Shown here piece by piece: positions 4,515 through 8,364 of a DNA stretch of 8,364 nucleotides (positions are counted from its first letter, which is position 1; each line of letters begins with the position of its first letter). Made by a program: the position numbers and the translations under genes. Under the pieces are notes generated by a model. That model made no database searches. It was not told the DNA's origin and worked only from the letters and a program-made list of their open reading frames with translations. The stretch is from assembly GCA_903832475.1 (NCBI GenBank), contig CAILBQ010000553.1:1-8364 (forward strand), read 5' to 3'. This stretch comes from an uncultured Acidobacteriota bacterium. GTDB lineage: Bacteria; Acidobacteriota; Terriglobia; Terriglobales; Acidobacteriaceae.

Positions 4515-6970
4515 ACGATCTTCGATTGGCGATTCGGCAACTGGGGCGTTCGCGTTCATTTTCTCTCACCGTGGTCCTAACGCTGGCGCTGGGGATTGGG
4601 CTGAACGCGGCGATCTTCACCATGGTGGATTCGATCCTGCTGAAGCCGCTGGGATATCACGACGCGGATCGCATCTACGGTCTTGACACGCGATTCACCG
4701 ATGAGAACCGATCGATCCCGCGCATTGGCGGGGCGGATTTTACAGACCTGGCGACGCGGGTGTCGTCGCTGGAGTCCGCGGCATACTACAACTTTTACCA
4801 AGATGGCATTCAGGCAGGTCAGCGGATGCTGTACACGGACATTGCTTTGGCGAGTCCGCAATTTGGCCAGGTGATGGGCGTGGAGCCGGTGGCGGGACGG
4901 CTTTTTCTGACGGAAAACAATGCTCTGACCGACCCGCAGGAAGCCATGGTGAGCGCAGCCTTTGCGCGGGAGCAGTTTGGCTCGCCGGAGCAGGCGCTGG
5001 GCAAGGCGCTGAAGTATTACGGCAAGTTGCGTGTCATTGTGGGCGTGTTGCCGGACGGGTTTTCGTTTCCGGGGAAGACGCGGGTGTGGGTGGAGGGACC
5101 ATCGGCTCCGGATGTGGTGAATCGAACCTCGTACAACCAGCGGGCGATCGGGAAGGTAAAACCGGGAGTCTCCGAAGAACGGCTGAACGCCGAGCTGGCA
5201 ACGCTTTCCCGACAACTGGCCGGGGCATATCCAGAGGACGAGCAGAAGACGTTGGAAGCCGAGTCTTTACAGACGCAGCTGGTGGGCAAGATTCGGCCGA
5301 CGTTGCGACTGCTGATGGCGTCGGTGGGTGTGGTGCTGCTGATTGTGTGCGCGAACATTGCGCATCTGCAACTGGTGCGGGCAACGCGGCTGCGGCGTGA
5401 GGTGACGATCCGGACGGCGCTGGGTGCTTCGCGAGGGGCGCTGGCGCGGCGGGCGGGGCTGGAAGTGCTGGTGCTGGCGAGCGCGGGCTGCGTGGCGGGA
5501 GTACTGGTTGCGTTGCCGGCGCTCAAGCTGCTGGTACGACTGGCTCCGGAAGAGATTCCAAGGCTGGCAGACGTGCGGCTGAACATGGACGTGGTGGCGT
5601 ATTCGTTGGTGGCGAGCGTGATCACCATGGCGGTCACGGCGCTGCTGCCATTGTGGCGATCGTGGCAGGTCGATCCTGCATCGGCGATGAAGCAGGATGC
5701 GGCACGAGGGCTGGAAAACCGTGGTTCGGGGCGTCTGCGTCAGGGCCTGGTGGTTGGGGAAGTGGCTTTGACCCTGATGTTGAGCGTGGCGGCCATTTTG
5801 CTGGTGCGGCAATTGATCGCCGAGTCGCAACAGAACCTTGGTTTTTCGGCGGAGAAACTGGTCACGCTTGATACCCACATGTCGCCTCACATCAGCAATC
5901 CCAACGCGACCCAACTGCAGCGATTTGCGGTGGATTCGCCAGACGGTCAGGCGGACGTAGAAGCGCTCAATGCACTGGTCGAGAGGCTGCGCGCGGTGCC
6001 GGGAGTGGCCAGCGCCGCGGCGATTTCGGGTGCCCCCATGCTGACGGACGGATCGACGGTGGGGTATGCGATCAAGGGTCGAAGCGAGTTCAAGCCCGGA
6101 GTGGAGAATTTACCGAATGCAGACATCGTTGCGATGACGCCGGGGTACCTGGATACGATGGGCATTCCCGTCTTGCGCGGTCGCGGATTGACGGATTCGG
6201 ACGGGGTCAATTCGCAGCCGGTTGTGCTGATCAGCGAATCGCTGGCCAGGCAGCAGTTTCCGGGGCAGGATCCGATCGGCCAGCAGATCAGGTGCGGCTG
6301 GGATTATCTCGAAGGCTGGATCACGATTGTGGGAGTGGTTGGCGACGTGCGACGGGCTTCACCGGCATCTGAGCCGTCCCCGACGTTCTACACGCCGCTG
6401 AGCCAGCATGCGCATGCGGCAACCGATATGCAGGTGATGGTGAGAACGCGTTCCGATGCGGCAGCGATGTCGGCGACCCTGACGCGGTTCATGCAGAAGA
6501 ATTTCCCCGAAGTGGCGGTGGTGAGCACGACCATGCGGGAAAATATCGGCGAGTCGGAGCGGGAACAGCATTTTCGCACCCTGCTGTTTGGCAGCTTTGC
6601 CGGGGTGAGCATCCTGCTGGCGATGATTGGGATGTACGGGGTGACGGCTTACACGGTCGCGCAGCGGCGGTTTGAGTTTGCGCTGCGGTTTGCGCTGGGC
6701 GCGCAACGAGGCCAGGTGCTGGGATCGGTGCTGCGTGGGGCGCTGGCGGTAGCGTCCGTGGGAATCGCAGCGGGCGTCGGATTGAGCCTGGCGTTGACGC
6801 GGGTGACAGCGACCCTGCATGGTTCGAATGCAGGCAGGCTGCCGGGCTTTGATGCGGTGACGTTCGGGGTGGCGATCGCCGGGGTGCTGGTGGTGGCGCT
6901 GACGGCGACCGTGCTGCCGGCGAGGCGGGCAGCCACGGTCGATCCGATGCAGGTGTTGCGCAGCGAGTAG
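4496..6970 (+). CDS. ADOP-type ABC transporter permease (duplicated MacB_PCD-FtsX, orphan)
   Basis: An 824-residue protein with two tandem permease halves. Half 1 has the family opening HDLRLAIRQLGRSRSFSLTVVLTLALGIGLNAAIFTMVD with membrane segment 1 at about 22-46. A periplasmic MacB_PCD domain (about 50-265) follows, then FtsX segments near 270-295, 321-350 and 365-390; REVTIRTALGASR lies after the first of these. Half 2 has a segment near 417-441, a second periplasmic domain (about 445-690), and segments near 696-725, 744-770 and 789-812, ending in LPARRAATVDPMQVLRSE. This is the 'acidobacterial duplicated orphan permease' architecture. As the name implies, no ATPase gene is beside it; MacB-like family members move peptides, antibiotics or lipoproteins or transmit force, but the ADOP role is largely unknown. 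AGGGGAG (4481-4487), eight bases before ATG 4496, supports the start. Codon 6 is TTA, uncommon in GC-rich DNA. No PadR-type regulator, often near such genes, is in the window. Confidence 0.93.
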   Translation: MSYGVLHDLRLAIRQLGRSRSFSLTVVLTLALGIGLNAAIFTMVDSILLKPLGYHDADRIYGLDTRFTDENRSIPRIGGADFTDLATRVSSLESAAYYNFYQDGIQAGQRMLYTDIALASPQFGQVMGVEPVAGRLFLTENNALTDPQEAMVSAAFAREQFGSPEQALGKALKYYGKLRVIVGVLPDGFSFPGKTRVWVEGPSAPDVVNRTSYNQRAIGKVKPGVSEERLNAELATLSRQLAGAYPEDEQKTLEAESLQTQLVGKIRPTLRLLMASVGVVLLIVCANIAHLQLVRATRLRREVTIRTALGASRGALARRAGLEVLVLASAGCVAGVLVALPALKLLVRLAPEEIPRLADVRLNMDVVAYSLVASVITMAVTALLPLWRSWQVDPASAMKQDAARGLENRGSGRLRQGLVVGEVALTLMLSVAAILLVRQLIAESQQNLGFSAEKLVTLDTHMSPHISNPNATQLQRFAVDSPDGQADVEALNALVERLRAVPGVASAAAISGAPMLTDGSTVGYAIKGRSEFKPGVENLPNADIVAMTPGYLDTMGIPVLRGRGLTDSDGVNSQPVVLISESLARQQFPGQDPIGQQIRCGWDYLEGWITIVGVVGDVRRASPASEPSPTFYTPLSQHAHAATDMQVMVRTRSDAAAMSATLTRFMQKNFPEVAVVSTTMRENIGESEREQHFRTLLFGSFAGVSILLAMIGMYGVTAYTVAQRRFEFALRFALGAQRGQVLGSVLRGALAVASVGIAAGVGLSLALTRVTATLHGSNAGRLPGFDAVTFGVAIAGVLVVALTATVLPARRAATVDPMQVLRSE

Positions 6971-8110
6971 CTATTCCGGCAGGGGCTTGAGCGGGATGGT
7001 GCGGCCTGCTTTTGCGGATTCGCGGGCCGCGGAGAGAATCTGCACAACGATCATGTTGGTGGGCAGCGAGGTCAGATCGTGGCCGGGATCGATCTTGCCG
7101 TGGAGCACGTCGGCGAGATAGTCGAGCGAGTTCTGCCTGCCGTCGGTCAGGGGCGGAGCTTTCACTTCGGATTCGGCTTTGTCGCCGGGGAAGCGGACGC
7201 GCAAATCATCCGCGGCCACGGTGATGACGTAGCCTTTGCTGCCGTAGACTTCCATATCCTTGCGGGCGAAGGGCCAGTCCCACGAGGGTTGCAGCACGGC
7301 CTGGGCCTTGGGATAGCGAACGATGATGGTGGCGTCGTCGTCGACTTTGGGATAGATGTCGGGCTTGTCAGTAAGAGCGACGGCGGTGACGCTTTCCGGA
7401 GTCGCGCCGTTCATGAGCACGGTCATCAAGTCGGCGCCGTAGCAGCCAAAATCGAACATGGCGCCTGCGCCGTCCTTCTCGGGGTCGGTGAGCCAGTTCA
7501 GGAACTCGGGGCCGACGTGGATTTCCTTGGGGCCTTCATGGCCGTCGTGGACGACGACCCGGCGGATGTCGCCAAGTTTGCCTTCGGTAACTTCGTGCTG
7601 GGCTTCGGCGTTGCTGGCGTACCAGGTGGTTTCGTAGTTGGTGAGAACCTGGACGTGATGTTCGCGGGCGGCCTTGCGAATGGCGAGGGCGTCGGGGACG
7701 TTGGTGGCGAGGGGCTTCTCGACCATGGAATTGATGCCGCGGCTGGCGGCGGCTTCGATGGCTTTGCGATGATCGGCGATATCCGTGTAGACCAGGGCGG
7801 CGTCGGGATGGGTCTGGTCAAGCATCGTGCCCATGTCGGTGAAAAAGAGCTTCTGGTCAAGATGAAACTGGGTCGCGTAGCGGGAAGCGAGTTCCTTGTC
7901 CGGCTCGGAGATGCCAACGAGTTGGACGCGGCTGTTCTGAGGGATGGCGTGCAGCAGCCCCTGGGCGTGGCCGTGAACCAGGCCGATGATGACGACGCGG
8001 ATAGGAGTGCCGGGGGTTGCGGCCTGGGAAGATGTGCCGGTGAGGAGCAGTGCGGCGATTGTTGGGAGGAGAAACATCCCGTTGATTCGGCAAAACGCGG
8101 ATTTCAGCAT
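6971..8110 (-). CDS. Gfo/Idh/MocA family oxidoreductase with Sec-type signal peptide
   Basis: A 379-residue protein. ATG at 8110-8108 is preceded by GGAGG (8120-8124) nine bases upstream. Residues 1-30 read as a Sec signal: K3/R8, hydrophobic MFLLPTIAALLLTG (12-25), then S-S-Q-A before A31. There is no twin-arginine pair. The Rossmann strand is IRVVIIGLVHGHA (37-49), so the usual G-x-G-x-x-G/A is replaced by G-L-V-H-G-H. The acidic second strand is GISEP (66-70), and EKP is at 131-133. The C-terminal domain has GAGAMFDFGCYGADL (214-228) with Asp220, Tyr224 and Asp227 at the catalytic region, where many relatives carry His. The fold is certain. If exported through Sec, where it would get NAD(P) is unclear; the segment could also be a membrane anchor. 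It may act on the same sugars as the 2959-4320 enzyme. It converges with the ADOP gene and has its own likely promoter and palindrome upstream. Confidence 0.9.
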   Translation of the reverse strand: MLKSAFCRINGMFLLPTIAALLLTGTSSQAATPGTPIRVVIIGLVHGHAQGLLHAIPQNSRVQLVGISEPDKELASRYATQFHLDQKLFFTDMGTMLDQTHPDAALVYTDIADHRKAIEAAASRGINSMVEKPLATNVPDALAIRKAAREHHVQVLTNYETTWYASNAEAQHEVTEGKLGDIRRVVVHDGHEGPKEIHVGPEFLNWLTDPEKDGAGAMFDFGCYGADLMTVLMNGATPESVTAVALTDKPDIYPKVDDDATIIVRYPKAQAVLQPSWDWPFARKDMEVYGSKGYVITVAADDLRVRFPGDKAESEVKAPPLTDGRQNSLDYLADVLHGKIDPGHDLTSLPTNMIVVQILSAARESAKAGRTIPLKPLPE

Positions 8111-8167
8111 CAGGTGAAGCCTCCGTGGGTGCGGCAGGTGAGCGGTGCGTCAAGCATCTTTCCCGTG

Positions 8168-8184
8168 ACGATAGCCAGTATCGT
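8168..8184. promoter_or_regulatory. Palindrome ACGATA-GCCAG-TATCGT, operator candidate
   Basis: Perfect 6-base arms (8168-8173 and 8179-8184) with a 5-base centre, 57 bases upstream of the minus-strand oxidoreductase start. The element covers the candidate -10 hexamer of that gene, the usual place for a repressor operator. The arms differ from those of the palindrome at 525-539, so a shared regulator is not indicated. Confidence 0.4.
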
Positions 8185-8206
8185 TGGCCGAGGTGTGGGT
8201 GAGCAA
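8177..8206 (-). promoter_or_regulatory. Sigma-70-like promoter candidate for the minus-strand oxidoreductase
   Basis: Read on the minus strand, TTGCTC (8206-8201) and GATACT (8182-8177) are separated by 18 bases. The -10 matches 4 of 6 consensus bases and the -35 matches 3 of 6. Transcription would start near 8170, about 60 bases before the ATG. The remaining spacer 8111-8327 shows no gene. Confidence 0.3.
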
Positions 8207-8327
8207 ACGCATGGAAGGAAAGCACAGGCCCACGTTGAGGCAGCGACGGCGGACTGGGGCGTCCAATGAGCAGTGCGGTAAACTAACAAGGCCATGCAGT
8301 TGAAATGCCGGACATGTTATCCCGAAC

Positions 8328-8364
8328 GGGCCTATAGCTCAATTGTTAGAGCATCGGACACATA
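8328..8364 (+). tRNA. 5' part of a tRNA, predicted anticodon CAT (Met or Ile2), cut by window edge
   Basis: The 37 visible bases follow the tRNA plan: acceptor 5' strand GGGCCTA (8328-8334), TA, D stem GCTC/GAGC (8337-8340 with 8349-8352), A26, and anticodon 5' strand TCGGA (8354-8358). By standard numbering 8361-8363 is the anticodon CAT. A G at position 1 argues against an initiator tRNA, whose 1-72 pair is mismatched in bacteria, so elongator Met or Ile2 fits best. Two positions are odd: the D loop AATTGTTA lacks the second G of the G18-G19 pair, and position 33 is A, not T. The 3' half is outside the window, so identity and function remain provisional. Confidence 0.75.

Noticed and set aside
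7079..8269. 396-residue plus-strand open frame antisense to the minus-strand oxidoreductase
   Set aside because: Gly/Val/Asp-rich translation is the mirror of GC-biased codons; the minus strand has EKP, a signal peptide and a Shine-Dalgarno.
8300..8320. TTGAAA and TGTTAT as a promoter for the tRNA
   Set aside because: The two hexamers are only nine bases apart, too close for sigma-70; a start from TTGAAA at normal spacing would fall inside the tRNA.

Overview
The window reads as a GC-rich stretch of an Acidobacteriota chromosome, probably Terriglobia/Acidobacteriaceae. The strongest sign is an 824-residue permease at 4496-6970 with the duplicated MacB_PCD-FtsX layout of the acidobacterial 'ADOP' family. 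The twin-arginine-exported sugar enzymes and the exported GMC/Gfo-type sugar chemistry they suggest fit the same group. This assignment rests on protein pattern recognition, not on a search.

Layout, left to right. Positions 1-393 (minus strand) hold the first 131 codons of an exported alpha/beta hydrolase resembling acetyl-xylan esterases; it runs off the left edge. A 198-base divergent spacer follows, with a candidate promoter and a palindrome. On the plus strand, 592-1827 is a NupG-like MFS permease. It is followed after 10 bases by a TAT-exported TIM-barrel sugar phosphate isomerase/epimerase-like protein (1838-2770, GTG start). The 188-base spacer 2771-2958 is rich in repeats and hairpins. 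Then comes a TAT-exported Gfo/Idh/MocA oxidoreductase (2959-4320). The 175-base spacer 4321-4495 carries a long stem-loop and leads to the ADOP permease. Its stop codon directly abuts the stop of a second, minus-strand Gfo/Idh/MocA oxidoreductase (6971-8110), which has a Sec-like rather than TAT signal. After a 217-base non-coding spacer, a plus-strand tRNA begins at 8328 and is cut by the right edge.

How the genes may work together. The esterase, permease, isomerase/epimerase and two oxidoreductases look like a set for oxidising, isomerising and importing glycan-derived sugars, with several steps outside the cytoplasmic membrane. Known parallels are the TAT-exported glucose-fructose oxidoreductase of Zymomonas and the bacterial 3-keto-glycoside pathways, which combine Gfo/Idh oxidoreductases with TIM-barrel isomerase-like proteins. 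The substrate cannot be read from the sequence. The ADOP permease is probably a separate unit. No mobile element, CRISPR array, rRNA or phage gene is visible. The less ordinary material is in the spacers (tandem repeat, compound hairpins, competing stems) and in the tRNA, whose visible half has two non-consensus positions.
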